Origin: an uncultured Butyricimonas sp.
GTDB taxonomy: Bacteria > Bacteroidota > Bacteroidia > Bacteroidales > Marinifilaceae
Reading direction: 5' to 3'
DNA length: 51,254 nt
Assembly: GCA_944320555.1 (NCBI GenBank)
Contig: CALUHX010000018.1
Span: forward strand, 1-51,254
Shown piece by piece: positions 40,843 through 49,380 of this stretch. Position 1 is the stretch's first letter; the number at the start of each line of letters is the position of its first letter. The translations under genes were made by a program, and so were the position numbers. Under the pieces are notes generated by a model. It was not told where the DNA came from, did not search any database, and saw nothing but the letters and a program-made list of their open reading frames with translations.

Positions 40843-43539
40843 ATGAACACCGAGGACAAAAAATTGTTTCTGTTGGACGCCTACGCGTTGATTTACCGTT
40901 CGTATTACGCTTTTATCAATAATCCGCGGATTACCACCACGGGAATAAACACTTCCGCCACGTTTGGTTTTTGCAACTTCCTGCTGGAACTGCTGGAGTT
41001 GGAGAAGCCGACGCACCTGGCCGTCGTGTTCGATCCCGAGGGACCGACCTTCCGCCACGAGATGTATCCGGCCTACAAGGCCCAGCGTCCTCCCATGCCC
41101 GAGGATTTGCGGAAATCCGTCCCTTACATCAAGCGGATTATCGAGGGATTGGGCATACGGCTGGTTTCTGTCCCCGGTTTCGAGGCGGACGATGTCATCG
41201 GTACCCTCGCCAAGAAGGGAGAGAGGGAAGGGTTCCGCGTTTACATGATTACTCCCGACAAGGACTACGGCCAGTTGGTCAGCGAGCGCGTCTTCATGTA
41301 CAAGCCCGGGCGGGCGGGCAACAAGTCCGAGGTGTGGGGAATCCCCGAGGTGCTCGACCACTTCGGCATTGAGCGCGTGGAGCAGGTCATCGACATATTG
41401 GGGCTAATGGGCGACACCGCCGACAACGTGCCCGGTTGCAACGGCATCGGCCCCAAGAGCGCGGCCTCCTTGATTTACAAATACGGCAGTATCGAGGGCG
41501 TGTACGAGCACATCGACGAGTTGAAAGGAAAACAGCGGGAACGCTTGCTGGAATGCAAGCCTACCGTGCAATTGTCCAAGGACTTGGTGACAATCAACAC
41601 CGAGGTTCCCACCGACCTTTCCGCCGGGGAGTTGGTCCGTGGAAAGATGGACGACGGCGCGTTGCGTCCTATTTTGGACGAGTTGGAGCTCTTTTCCCTC
41701 GAGAAGCGGTTGTTCGCCATGGAACGGGCGGTGGAGACTGTCGATTCCATCCGTCCCGCCGAGGTCGATTATGCGGAAGTGACGACGGAGGAGGAGCGGC
41801 AATCCCTCCTGCGGCGGCTTGCGGAGTCAAAAGAGTATGTCATGAACGCCGTTTACGAGACGGGCACCATTTACACCGCCTATCCCGCCTGGCTCTGTTT
41901 CTCCGTTCAAGGGCAGCGGGCGCGCTATCTCCGGGTCCCTTCCCGGAAGGACGAGGCTGAGAAACTCATTCATTTCTTGTCTCCTGTGTTTGATGACATC
42001 AATAAAACCTTTATATCAGGCGACGTGAAAAGCGACATCATCTGGCTTCGCCGGGCGGGCGTCGAGTTGAGGAACAAAATATTCGACTTGAAAATCGCGC
42101 ACTATGTCTTGCAGCCGGATGGCACGCACGACTTGGAGCGCGTCGCCCTCGAGATGTTGAACTACCGCCTTCTGAAGGATGGCGCGGGTGCGGATACCCA
42201 GCTTTCCCTCTTTCCGGTCGAGGAAAAGGAAGGGAAAGATTTCCCGGAGCGCACCGACGTGATGTTCCGCCTGAAAGGGAAGTTGCAGGAAGCGTTGCTT
42301 GAGGTGGGATTGTACAAACTGTTCGAGGAGATAGAGATGCCCCTTGTCGGTGTGCTTGCCGACATGGAGTACGAGGGTGTCTCCATTGACGAGAAGGCCC
42401 TGGCTGAAATCTCCGCCGATTTGAAAGGTCGCCTTGCCGACGAGGAAAAGACGATTTACGGGATGGCCGGCAGCGAGTTCAATATCAGTTCTCCGAAACA
42501 GTTGGGCGAGATTCTTTTCGACAGGATGAACATCGACCCCGGCAACAAAAAGACCAAGACCGGCCAGTACAGCACCTCCGAGCAGGTGCTTTCCAAGTTG
42601 GAGGGCGCCCATCCCGTCGTCGGCCACATTCTGGAGTACCGCGGTCTGAAAAAATTGCTCACCACTTACGCCGAGGCTCTTCCCGCCTATGTCGACCCCG
42701 CCACCCGCAAGATTCACACCTGTTTCAATCAGGCGGAGGCGGCCACGGGGCGTCTCAGCAGCCTTAACCCCAACCTCCAGAATATCCCCGTCCGCACCGA
42801 GGAGGGGCGCAAAATCCGCAAGGCCTTCGTCACGGGCGACCCCGACTTTTGTTTCTTTTCAGCCGACTATTCTCAGGTGGAGTTGAGGCTGATGGCCCAT
42901 TTGAGCGGCGACGATGCCCTCCGCGGCGCCTTTCTCCACGGCGAGGACGTGCACGCCGAGACGGCCGCCAAAATCTACCGGGTCCCCCTCGGCGAGGTCA
43001 CTCCCGAGATGCGCCGCCGCGCCAAGACGGCCAACTTTGGCATTATCTACGGCATATCGGCCTGGGGCCTGGCCGAGAGGCTGAGGATTTCCCGCAAGGA
43101 GGGGAAGGAGCTTATAGACGGTTACTTCGAGCTTTACCCCGGAGTGAAACGTTACATGGAGACCTCTGTCGAGAAGGCGCGCCGTCAGGGATACGTGGAG
43201 ACCATCATGGGCCGCCGCCGCTACCTTCGCGACATCAATTCCCGAAACGCCGTCGTGCGGGGAGTGGCCGAGCGAAACGCCGTGAACGCGCCCATTCAGG
43301 GTTCCGCGGCCGACATCATCAAAAAGGCCATGATTCAAATCCACGCCCGGATGCGGCAGGCGGGGATGCGTTCCCGCATGATTCTCCAGGTGCATGACGA
43401 GCTGGACTTCAAGTGCTACCGGCCCGAGTTTGACGAGCTGAAAGCGCTCGTCGTGGACTGCATGGAGCACGTCGTTTCCCTTTCCATCCCCCTCACGGTC
43501 AGCACGGGGTTCGGGGAAAACTGGTACGAGGCGCATTAA
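40843..43539 (+). CDS. polA: DNA polymerase I
   Basis: This is an 898-residue repair and Okazaki-fragment polymerase. The 5'-nuclease domain (1-290) is intact, with SVPGFEADDVIG near 110 and LMGDTADNVPGCNGIGPK near 187-204. The polymerase domain has motif A (DYSQVELRLMAHLSGDD), motif B (RRRAKTANFGIIYG) and motif C (QVHDELDF). In the middle 3'-5' exonuclease domain, catalytic positions appear changed. The DxE motif reads VYE, so its first Asp is Val, and the position of the third exonuclease motif Asp reads Arg (PERTDV). Proofreading is probably lost. The frame is open upstream to 40594, but the conserved start and promoter fix ATG 40843. DUF4271 and hemD follow on the same strand. Confidence 0.96.
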   Translation: MNTEDKKLFLLDAYALIYRSYYAFINNPRITTTGINTSATFGFCNFLLELLELEKPTHLAVVFDPEGPTFRHEMYPAYKAQRPPMPEDLRKSVPYIKRIIEGLGIRLVSVPGFEADDVIGTLAKKGEREGFRVYMITPDKDYGQLVSERVFMYKPGRAGNKSEVWGIPEVLDHFGIERVEQVIDILGLMGDTADNVPGCNGIGPKSAASLIYKYGSIEGVYEHIDELKGKQRERLLECKPTVQLSKDLVTINTEVPTDLSAGELVRGKMDDGALRPILDELELFSLEKRLFAMERAVETVDSIRPAEVDYAEVTTEEERQSLLRRLAESKEYVMNAVYETGTIYTAYPAWLCFSVQGQRARYLRVPSRKDEAEKLIHFLSPVFDDINKTFISGDVKSDIIWLRRAGVELRNKIFDLKIAHYVLQPDGTHDLERVALEMLNYRLLKDGAGADTQLSLFPVEEKEGKDFPERTDVMFRLKGKLQEALLEVGLYKLFEEIEMPLVGVLADMEYEGVSIDEKALAEISADLKGRLADEEKTIYGMAGSEFNISSPKQLGEILFDRMNIDPGNKKTKTGQYSTSEQVLSKLEGAHPVVGHILEYRGLKKLLTTYAEALPAYVDPATRKIHTCFNQAEAATGRLSSLNPNLQNIPVRTEEGRKIRKAFVTGDPDFCFFSADYSQVELRLMAHLSGDDALRGAFLHGEDVHAETAAKIYRVPLGEVTPEMRRRAKTANFGIIYGISAWGLAERLRISRKEGKELIDGYFELYPGVKRYMETSVEKARRQGYVETIMGRRRYLRDINSRNAVVRGVAERNAVNAPIQGSAADIIKKAMIQIHARMRQAGMRSRMILQVHDELDFKCYRPEFDELKALVVDCMEHVVSLSIPLTVSTGFGENWYEAH

Positions 43540-43552
43540 ATCGGTTCGGGGT

Positions 43553-44368
43553 ATGACGATGGCACCATTCCTTTCGGCGGACTTTTTGGGCGGCATGTTG
43601 ACGCAGGCGGTCGACTCCGCTCGCGCTCCGCTTTTGTTCGGTGTGGACACCCTCTGCCGCGCTCCCGGCTTGTGGGAGGAGGCGGCTCTTCGTTCCGGGA
43701 CGCCCCTGCCTTTGTTCGGGGGGATTCCCTTGGCCGGAGCGCGCGCCGACGAGGGGCACATGGCCCTCGTCGTCCTTTACGTCGTCCTGTTTCTGGGCAT
43801 GGTGGCCTTCCTCCGTCTGCAGGGCAAGCGGATACTTCCCATGCTTTTCCTCTATTTCTTCGGCCGCGGGCGGACAAGAGACGACTTGCTCGAGGACTTG
43901 CGCCAAGAGTACGGCAACGTGTGGATAACCTTGCTCGTCGGCTACTCTTCCGTGGCGATGGGGGTGGCCTTTGCCGCGGAGGACGGGTTTGAGTGGAGGA
44001 CGGCGGCCGTCGTCTGTCTGGTCCTGCTGCTGTTCCAGGCCGCGGTCTCGCTGCTTGTCGTCTTTTTGGGATGGGTGTTCAACGCGCCGAGATGCGCCTC
44101 CGAGGCCTGCCTTGCCAATTGCGCGGGCAACGCCGTCACGGCCCTGCTGCTCTCGCCCCTCATGCTTTCCCTCTTTTTCGTGAGGGAATCTTCTGTGCCC
44201 CTGCTTTTCTCCGTGATTCTTATATTCCTCTTTCTTTGTCTGATTCTTAAATGGATTCGGTTGTGTGGAATTTTATTTGAGTTCAAAGTTTCCGTTTTCT
44301 ATATGATTTTGTACCTTTGCACCCTCGAAATAACTCCTTTGCTTGTGGCGTACAAGCTATTAGGATAA
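43553..44368 (+). CDS. DUF4271 membrane protein
   Basis: The 271-residue protein has about six to seven transmembrane segments in its last 200 residues (for example MALVVLYVVLFLGMVAFL near 69-86 and PLLFSVILIFLFLCLILKWI). It ends with EITPLLVAYKLLG, typical of DUF4271, an uncharacterised integral membrane family that lies next to hemD in Bacteroidales. It starts 13 bp after polA. Function unknown; the constant link to hemD hints at tetrapyrrole-related work, but this is only association. Confidence 0.82.
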   Translation: MTMAPFLSADFLGGMLTQAVDSARAPLLFGVDTLCRAPGLWEEAALRSGTPLPLFGGIPLAGARADEGHMALVVLYVVLFLGMVAFLRLQGKRILPMLFLYFFGRGRTRDDLLEDLRQEYGNVWITLLVGYSSVAMGVAFAAEDGFEWRTAAVVCLVLLLFQAAVSLLVVFLGWVFNAPRCASEACLANCAGNAVTALLLSPLMLSLFFVRESSVPLLFSVILIFLFLCLILKWIRLCGILFEFKVSVFYMILYLCTLEITPLLVAYKLLG

Positions 44369-44394
44369 AGTTGTACATTAAAAATAAATACAAG

Positions 44395-45159
44395 GTGAAG
44401 ATCAAAAAGATTCTGGTATCGCAGCCGAAGCCAACAACCGAAAAGTCGCCCTACTTTGATTTGGCGGAAGAATTTGGACTCAAGTTGGAATTCAAATCTT
44501 TTATCAAAGTGGAGGGCGTTCCCGCCAAAGAATTCAGACAGGAGCGGATAAACATCCTTGACTACAGCGCGATAGTTTTCACGAGTCGTATGGCGATCGA
44601 CCACTTCTTCCGCATGTGCGGAGAGATGCGCGTCGCGGTTCCCGACACGATGAAGTATTTTTGTATTTCCGAGGCGGTTGCGTTCTACCTCCAGAAATAT
44701 ATCGTCTATCGCAAACGGAAAATATTCTACGGCGACAAGGAAGTGAAGGACATGACGAAAATCCTCCTCAAGCACAAGACCGAGCGTTTCCTTATCCCCG
44801 TTTCCGACGTGCACAAGGAGAATCTCATCACCTTGATGGACGAGCTGAAGCTGAACTACACCAAGGCCGTCTTCTATCGCACTGTGGCCGCCGACGTGGC
44901 CAAGGACATCCCCGACGTGAAGGAATATGACATCATCGCCTTCTATACTCCCGTGGGCGTGCGCTCCCTCCTGCAAAACTATCCCGATTTCAAGCAGGAG
45001 AACACCATCATCGCCGCCTTCGGGGAAGCCACCTGCCTGGCCGCTGAGGAAATCGGCCTTCGCGTCGACGTCAAGGCCCCGACTCCCCAGGCGCCTTCCA
45101 TGACCATGGCCCTCGAGCAATTCATCAAAGCCTACAACAAGGAAAACAAATCCAAATAA
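44395..45159 (+). CDS. hemD: Uroporphyrinogen-III synthase
   Basis: The 254-residue enzyme closes and rearranges hydroxymethylbilane to uroporphyrinogen III in haem/cobalamin biosynthesis. It matches the Bacteroidales form: KIKKILVSQPKPTTEKSPYF at the N-terminus, AIVFTSRMAIDHFF near 61-74 and the C-terminal domain with FYTPVGVRSLLQNYP, then AFGEATCLAAEEIG. I choose the GTG at 44395 (after AAGG) because related proteins start MKIKKxLVSQPKP; the frame is open upstream to 44317, but that part overlaps DUF4271. It is followed by a terminator. Confidence 0.9.
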   Translation: MKIKKILVSQPKPTTEKSPYFDLAEEFGLKLEFKSFIKVEGVPAKEFRQERINILDYSAIVFTSRMAIDHFFRMCGEMRVAVPDTMKYFCISEAVAFYLQKYIVYRKRKIFYGDKEVKDMTKILLKHKTERFLIPVSDVHKENLITLMDELKLNYTKAVFYRTVAADVAKDIPDVKEYDIIAFYTPVGVRSLLQNYPDFKQENTIIAAFGEATCLAAEEIGLRVDVKAPTPQAPSMTMALEQFIKAYNKENKSK

Positions 45160-45182
45160 CATAAATCACCCATAATACCTGC

Positions 45183-45222
45183 CAGGTCCGCCGGGTTTTC
45201 CCCGTGCGGGCCTGATTTTTTT
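45183..45222 (+). terminator. Rho-independent terminator after hemD
   Basis: CAGGTCCGC (45183-45191) pairs with GCGGGCCTG (45206-45214) with one G-T wobble and is followed by A and seven T (45216-45222). It lies 24 bp after the hemD stop. Confidence 0.85.
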
Positions 45223-45251
45223 GCCGGGAGGAGGGGGGACGTGGTCTTTCC

Positions 45252-45347
45252 CGCCCCTTCCGGCACGAATATGGCCTCGTAAAGGAAATCTTTCAGCAGC
45301 CGCCTTTCTTCCGGTCGCATTTCCCGTATCGTCAGTCCCTCTTCCAT
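45252..45347 (-). pseudogene. 5' remnant of a GNAT acetyltransferase gene
   Basis: Minus-strand 45347-45252 encodes a start that includes LTIREMRPEERRLLKDFLYE and AIFVPEGA. This is the typical N-terminus of Bacteroidales GNAT acetyltransferases of the FLYEAIFIPEG type. After about 32 residues the similarity ends and the frame runs through the hemD terminator. A full protein would be about 150-170 residues, so over three quarters is missing. Confidence 0.7.
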
Positions 45348-45460
45348 CGCGCGCTCTTTTGGTTATGCGCCATAAAGATAGATAAAAAAGTCCCTCCGGC
45401 AAACTTTCCTTTTCTTTCCATTCCTTGAGCCGCGGAAAAACGGATTTCTGAAAATTGCGT

Positions 45461-45468
45461 TATCTTTG
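45461..45468 (+). promoter_or_regulatory. -7 promoter element for rnpA
   Basis: TATCTTTG ends only 9 bp before the ATG at 45478, so the transcript leader must be very short. Confidence 0.6.
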
Positions 45469-45477
45469 TCCTCGATT

Positions 45478-45897
45478 ATGGAAGCGGAAAACAGACACAC
45501 GTTAGGCAAGGCCGAGCGGCTGCGCGGCAAGAAGGCATTCGGGGAGCTTGTCGCCTCGGGGAAAGGGTTCACGGCCTATCCCTTGCGGGTCGTATGGCTG
45601 CTCGTTCCTTGCGACGGAGAGCCCGTCCGCATGGCCGTCAGCGTCTCCAAGCGCCGCTTCAAGCGCGCCGTCAAACGCAACCGGGTGAAACGGCTCGTCC
45701 GCGAGGTCTACCGCCTCCACAAGCACCCCATCCGCGCCCTCGTGCCCCCCGGGCGCGCCCTCCATCTTCTTTTCGTCTATATTCATGACGAGTTGCCCGA
45801 CTATCCCATGATTGAAAAAGCCATTGCCCATGTCACGCGGAAACTTGCCCAAAGCCTTGCGCTCCCTGGCGGTGTGGATGCTCCTGCTGCCGATTAG
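45478..45897 (+). CDS. rnpA: Ribonuclease P protein component
   Basis: The 139-residue basic protein assists the RNase P ribozyme in removing tRNA 5' leaders. The signature RNR motif is present as [20 protein letters not shown] (residues 57-76), with [15 protein letters not shown] at the N-terminus. The usual upstream neighbour rpmH is not here. Its 3' end overlaps yidD by 68 bp in another frame, a common rnpA-yidD overlap. An upstream TTG four codons before the ATG is not needed. Confidence 0.95.
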   Translation: MEAENRHTLGKAERLRGKKAFGELVASGKGFTAYPLRVVWLLVPCDGEPVRMAVSVSKRRFKRAVKRNRVKRLVREVYRLHKHPIRALVPPGRALHLLFVYIHDELPDYPMIEKAIAHVTRKLAQSLALPGGVDAPAAD

Positions 45898-46078
45898 ATT
45901 CTACCAGAGGGCCATTTCCCCTTGGCTGCCGCCGTCGTGCCGCTTCACGCCCACCTGTTCGCAGTACGCCGTCGAGGCCATCCGCAAGCATGGCCCCGTG
46001 CGGGGACTTTGGCTGGCTTTCCGCCGCCTCCTCCGCTGCCACCCGTGGGGAGGCTCCGGCTACGACCCCGTCCCCTGA
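45830..46078 (+). CDS. yidD: Membrane protein insertion efficiency factor YidD
   Basis: The 82-residue protein matches YidD. It has [20 protein letters not shown] near 20-39, [20 protein letters not shown] and a C-terminal [13 protein letters not shown]. It is thought to help YidC-dependent membrane insertion. It starts inside rnpA (68-bp overlap) at ATG 45830; a TTG six codons upstream is an alternative. Confidence 0.93.
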   Translation: MSRGNLPKALRSLAVWMLLLPIRFYQRAISPWLPPSCRFTPTCSQYAVEAIRKHGPVRGLWLAFRRLLRCHPWGGSGYDPVP

Positions 46079-46163
46079 CCTGCCTCGGCTCTCTGTTGGA
46101 TGACGTGTCGGCCATGCGGAGGAAAATGTCTCCGCATGATTTTGCCATTCGGGAAATACTCCC

Positions 46164-46171
46164 TATTTTTG
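46164..46171 (+). promoter_or_regulatory. -7 promoter element for the DUF234-type ATPase gene
   Basis: TATTTTTG matches TAnnTTTG, 59 bp before the ATG. The leader contains two near-identical 12-mers, GCCATTTCGGAA and GCCGTTTCGGAA, two bases apart, and an AAACGGC/GCCGTTT hairpin. Confidence 0.5.
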
Positions 46172-46230
46172 CAGTAGAGAAACGGCCATTTCGGAAACAG
46201 CCGTTTCGGAACTAACCAAGACAGCAAGGT

Positions 46231-47550
46231 ATGAGATTTTTTGACAGAACGGAAGAAATAGCCTCGCTTCGGGAGGCTCGGAGCATGGCGGAGGCCAATG
46301 CGCAGTTCACGGTGGTCACGGGGCGTCGCCGTGTTGGGAAGACATCGCTCGTGTGGAAGGCGTATGAGGACGAACCGATTCTTTATTTCTTCGTCGCCCG
46401 CAAAGCTGAGAGCGAACTGTGCGAGGATTACCGGCTTGAAATCGAGAGCAAGCTGGGAATTCCTACTATGGGCAGGGTGGAACGCTTTGCGGAGATGTTC
46501 GAGTACGTGATGCGGCTCTCTGCCGAGCGTCCCGTCACGCTTTTCATCGACGAGTTTCAGGAATTCTTCCGCGTGAACAAATCCGTTTACAGCGACATGC
46601 AGCGCATTTGGGACATATACAGCCCGAAGGCTCACCTCAATCTGGTGGTCTGCGGCTCCATCTATTCCATGATGACCAAAATATTCAAGGACCGGAAAGA
46701 GCCGCTGTACAATCGTCAGACGCGCTTTATGACCGTGCGTCCGTTTACCCCGGTCGTGTTGAAAGAGATTCTGGCGGAGTACAATCCGGCCCACACCTCC
46801 GAGGACTTGTTGGCCCTCTATTCGTTCACGGGTGGCGTGGCGAAGTATGTCCAGTTGCTCATGGATGCGGGGGCGACCGACAAGATGAAAATGCTGGACC
46901 GGATTGTCAGAGCCGACTCTGTGTTTTTAGGGGAAGGCAAAGCGATGCTAATCGAAGAGTTTGGCAAGGACTACGGCATCTATTTCTCGATACTGTCTGC
47001 CATTGCAAGGGGCAAGACGTTGCGTTCGGAAATAGAAAGTGTGGTGGGCAGGGAAATCGGCGGCTATCTTACCAAGCTGGAAAAGGAGTACGAGGTGGTC
47101 AGCAAGAGGCAACCCCTGTTCGAGAAAAGTGCCACCAAAAACGTGCGCTACTCCATCGAGGATAACTTTTTCACGTTCTGGTTCCGTTTTATCCATAAGT
47201 ACAATTACATCCTCGAGATTGGGAACTACGATAGCTTGAAGGCCGTCATCGCGCGAGACTATGAGACTTTCAGCGGGCTGATGCTCGAACGGTGGTTCAA
47301 GCATGCGTTGGCTGGCACGCACCGCTACACCCGTCTCGGAAGCTGGTGGGACCGCAAGGGCGAGAACGAGATTGACATCGTAGCCGAAAACGAACTGGAC
47401 GGCGAGGTTGCCTTTTTCGAGGTAAAGCGCAAGGCAGGAAATGTCGACATGGGAGAGTTGAAGGGCAAGGCGGCGGCTTTCCTGCGGACAACCGGAGAAT
47501 TTAAGGGGTATTCGATTTCTTACAAGGGATTGTCGATGGACGATATGTGA
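46231..47550 (+). CDS. Archaeal-type ATPase with DUF234 nuclease-like domain
   Basis: The 439-residue protein carries a P-loop (VVTGRRRVGKTSL, residues 28-40) and a Walker B segment VTLFIDEFQEF near 104-114. A winged-helix middle and a C-terminal DUF234 region (IEDNFFTFWFRFIHKYNYIL) follow. It ends with a PD-(D/E)XK-like motif (GENEIDIVA...AFFEVKRK). Such ATPases are common, patchily distributed and of unknown cellular role, sometimes considered nuclease- or defence-related. It has its own promoter and no linked partner. Confidence 0.85.
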   Translation: MRFFDRTEEIASLREARSMAEANAQFTVVTGRRRVGKTSLVWKAYEDEPILYFFVARKAESELCEDYRLEIESKLGIPTMGRVERFAEMFEYVMRLSAERPVTLFIDEFQEFFRVNKSVYSDMQRIWDIYSPKAHLNLVVCGSIYSMMTKIFKDRKEPLYNRQTRFMTVRPFTPVVLKEILAEYNPAHTSEDLLALYSFTGGVAKYVQLLMDAGATDKMKMLDRIVRADSVFLGEGKAMLIEEFGKDYGIYFSILSAIARGKTLRSEIESVVGREIGGYLTKLEKEYEVVSKRQPLFEKSATKNVRYSIEDNFFTFWFRFIHKYNYILEIGNYDSLKAVIARDYETFSGLMLERWFKHALAGTHRYTRLGSWWDRKGENEIDIVAENELDGEVAFFEVKRKAGNVDMGELKGKAAAFLRTTGEFKGYSISYKGLSMDDM

Positions 47551-47688
47551 TGTCCTGGGGAGGTAATCCCCTTGTCATGGCCTTTTCATTGCAGATTTCC
47601 TGATGACTGCGTCAGGATTACCGGTTTATTACCTGTCGTATACCTATATTAGTCCTATAAATCAACTATTAATCTCCTATATTATACA

Positions 47689-47732
47689 GGAGAGTTATAG
47701 GAGAGTAATAGGACAGTTATAGGAGAGTTAGT
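47689..47732. repeat. Four 11-bp direct tandem repeats
   Basis: Units GGAGAGTTATA, GGAGAGTAATA, GGACAGTTATA and GGAGAGTTAGT follow each other without gaps. Upstream, TCTCCTATA near 47673 is complementary to part of the unit, so hairpins are also possible. The region 47551-47811 contains no other feature I can support. Confidence 0.8.
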
Positions 47733-47811
47733 GGTAATGATGATGTAATGAACATGTAATTTTTATGTAATCTATATTGAATAGGCAATGAAAAGGGGTG
47801 TATCGTTGTAG

Positions 47812-47970
47812 GAGGAGAGTGGGTGGGATTTGAGATATGGCGGGGAATTGTTAGGGGAGTTTGTGGACGGGAAGATTGTGGGGGCGATCGGGGTCGGGGG
47901 CGGCACGGAGGTCCAGGATTGTGAAATCGCCGAGTATGTGGTGAGGAAGTTTGAGGAGTGGACGAGATAA
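47812..47970 (+). pseudogene. C-terminal remnant of a GlcG/HbpS-family gene
   Basis: Translation gives 52 codons with VDGKIVGAIGVGGGTEVQDC followed by EIAEYVV, then a stop at 47968-47970. The GAIGVGGGT...QD.E.AE pattern is the C-terminal signature of GlcG/HbpS (DUF336) haem-binding-like proteins of about 140 residues. A stop codon (47809-47811) precedes the fragment and no start is present, so it is broken. Confidence 0.65.
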
Positions 47971-48038
47971 GCCGTTCCTCTTCTTCAAAATTTCCACAAT
48001 ATCCAGGTCTACATTCGCGCAAAAAAGTAGAAACGGAT

Positions 48039-49010
48039 ATGACACGATTGTTTTTCACTTTGGTTTTTTTGGCTTGTTTTCTTGCGGGGAACGGGCAGGA
48101 AGGGGAGCGGAACTTGGCCTTTTACATGGAGACGGCCAGGAGGCACAGTCCCCTTCTTCAGGATTATCGCAACCGGGAAAGCGTGCAGCGGTTGGAGCGG
48201 GAGCGATTGAAATCGCTTTATACCCGCTCCCGTTTGGAGTTGAACGGGGAGTATCTTTTCGTGCCGGTCATTTCCAAAGACGGGGGACGGACCTCTTTTC
48301 AATGGAACGCGCAGGACGGGACGGATTATTACGGGTATGACTTGGGCGAGAGCAGCGGTCATTTGCACGCCGGATTCACGTGGACCCAGCCGTTGCTGGG
48401 GCGCGGCTCGTATCGGGCCGCCGAGGAGCAGGTCCGGGTGCAGGCGGCCATCCTGTCGGATGACATTCGTTTGGAGGAGCATCAATTGGAGCGCGCGGTG
48501 GCGGAGCAGTATCTTCTTTGCCTGCTCGACAAGAGTCAGATGGATTTCGCCGACAGCATAGGGAAGGTTTTGGAACGGCAAGAGTCGCTGGTGCGTGAAT
48601 TGGCGCGGAACGGGATGGCCGCGCAGTCGGATTTGCATTTGCTTGCCATTGAGCGGGCGGCGAACTGCGATTTGCAAATAGCCGCGCGGCAATCCTATCG
48701 TTCGCATCTGTCGGATTTGAACCTTCTTTGCGGGATAGCGGATACAGCAACGGTCGAGTTGGCGGCGGTCGAGTTGCGTCCCGGGTTGGCGGAGGGGCCG
48801 TCCTCGTTGTTTTTGGAGCAATACCGGTTGGACAGTTTGAGCGTGGTCGCGGACTTGAATTTTTTCAAGGCGCAGTACAAACCTCAGCTCAATTTGTTTG
48901 TGGACGGAGGGTTGCGGGTGAGTGAGTACGCCCGTGTGTGCCGTCACTTTGGCTGGAGCGCCGGTTTGACGTTCTCGTGGACGATTTTTGACGGACGGCA
49001 AAAACGCTGG
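48039..49010 (+). pseudogene. Truncated TolC-like outer-membrane efflux protein
   Basis: The N-terminal 322 codons encode a signal peptide (MTRLFFTLVFLACFLAGNGQ) and a TolC-type helical/beta pattern. The latter includes HAGFTWTQPLLGRGSYRAAE (near 110-129), LARNGMAAQSDLHLLAIERA, and SAGLTFSWTIFDGRQ at the end. Related proteins run 420-480 residues. At about 49005 the sequence jumps into a periplasmic-adaptor gene in another reading frame. The old frame then runs on as nonsense to 49319. Confidence 0.85.
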
Positions 49011-49380
49011 CGAGGACGGTGTCGTGCTTGGCGTCCGGCAGCAGGCGGACAATTACGCGGCGGAGGGGACGGCGTTGTGCAGTCTGGCGGAAGAAAACAG
49101 TTTTGTGTTCCTGCTGAACGTGCCCTACGAGCAATCCGCCCATGCCGTTGCGGGGAAGGCCTGCACGCTGGTGTTGCCGGACGATACCCGCCTGGCCGCG
49201 ACCATCGGGAGGGCTTTGGCCGTGATGAACGCCGAGTCGCAGTCGCGTCCGGTCATGGCTTACGCCGACGCTCCGTTTCTGCCCGAGGGCATGAACGTGA
49301 AAGCCTTGCTCCCCGTTGACGAGACGGCGGAACAAATGATGATTCTGCCCAAACGGGCAGTGCAAAGCGACGAGACGCTG
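49011..49380 (+). pseudogene. Internal fragment of a periplasmic adaptor (MFP/HlyD-type) gene
   Basis: Translation in the frame through 48988 gives DGVVLGVRQQADNYAAEGTA, then LCSLAEENSFVFLLNVPYEQ and FLPEGMNVKALLPVDE and MMILPKRAVQSDE. These are the second barrel-sandwich half, beta-barrel and membrane-proximal parts of an RND-type membrane fusion protein. The N-terminus, signal and hairpin are missing. At about 49380 it runs in frame into the RND fragment. Confidence 0.75.

Noticed and set aside
46182-46212. Short direct repeats before the DUF234-type ATPase considered as an insertion scar
   Set aside because: Only two 12-bp units two bases apart with no mobile gene; a leader hairpin explains them as well.
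47670-47760. CRISPR-like array
   Set aside because: The repeats are 11 bp, adjacent and without spacers, and no cas genes are present.
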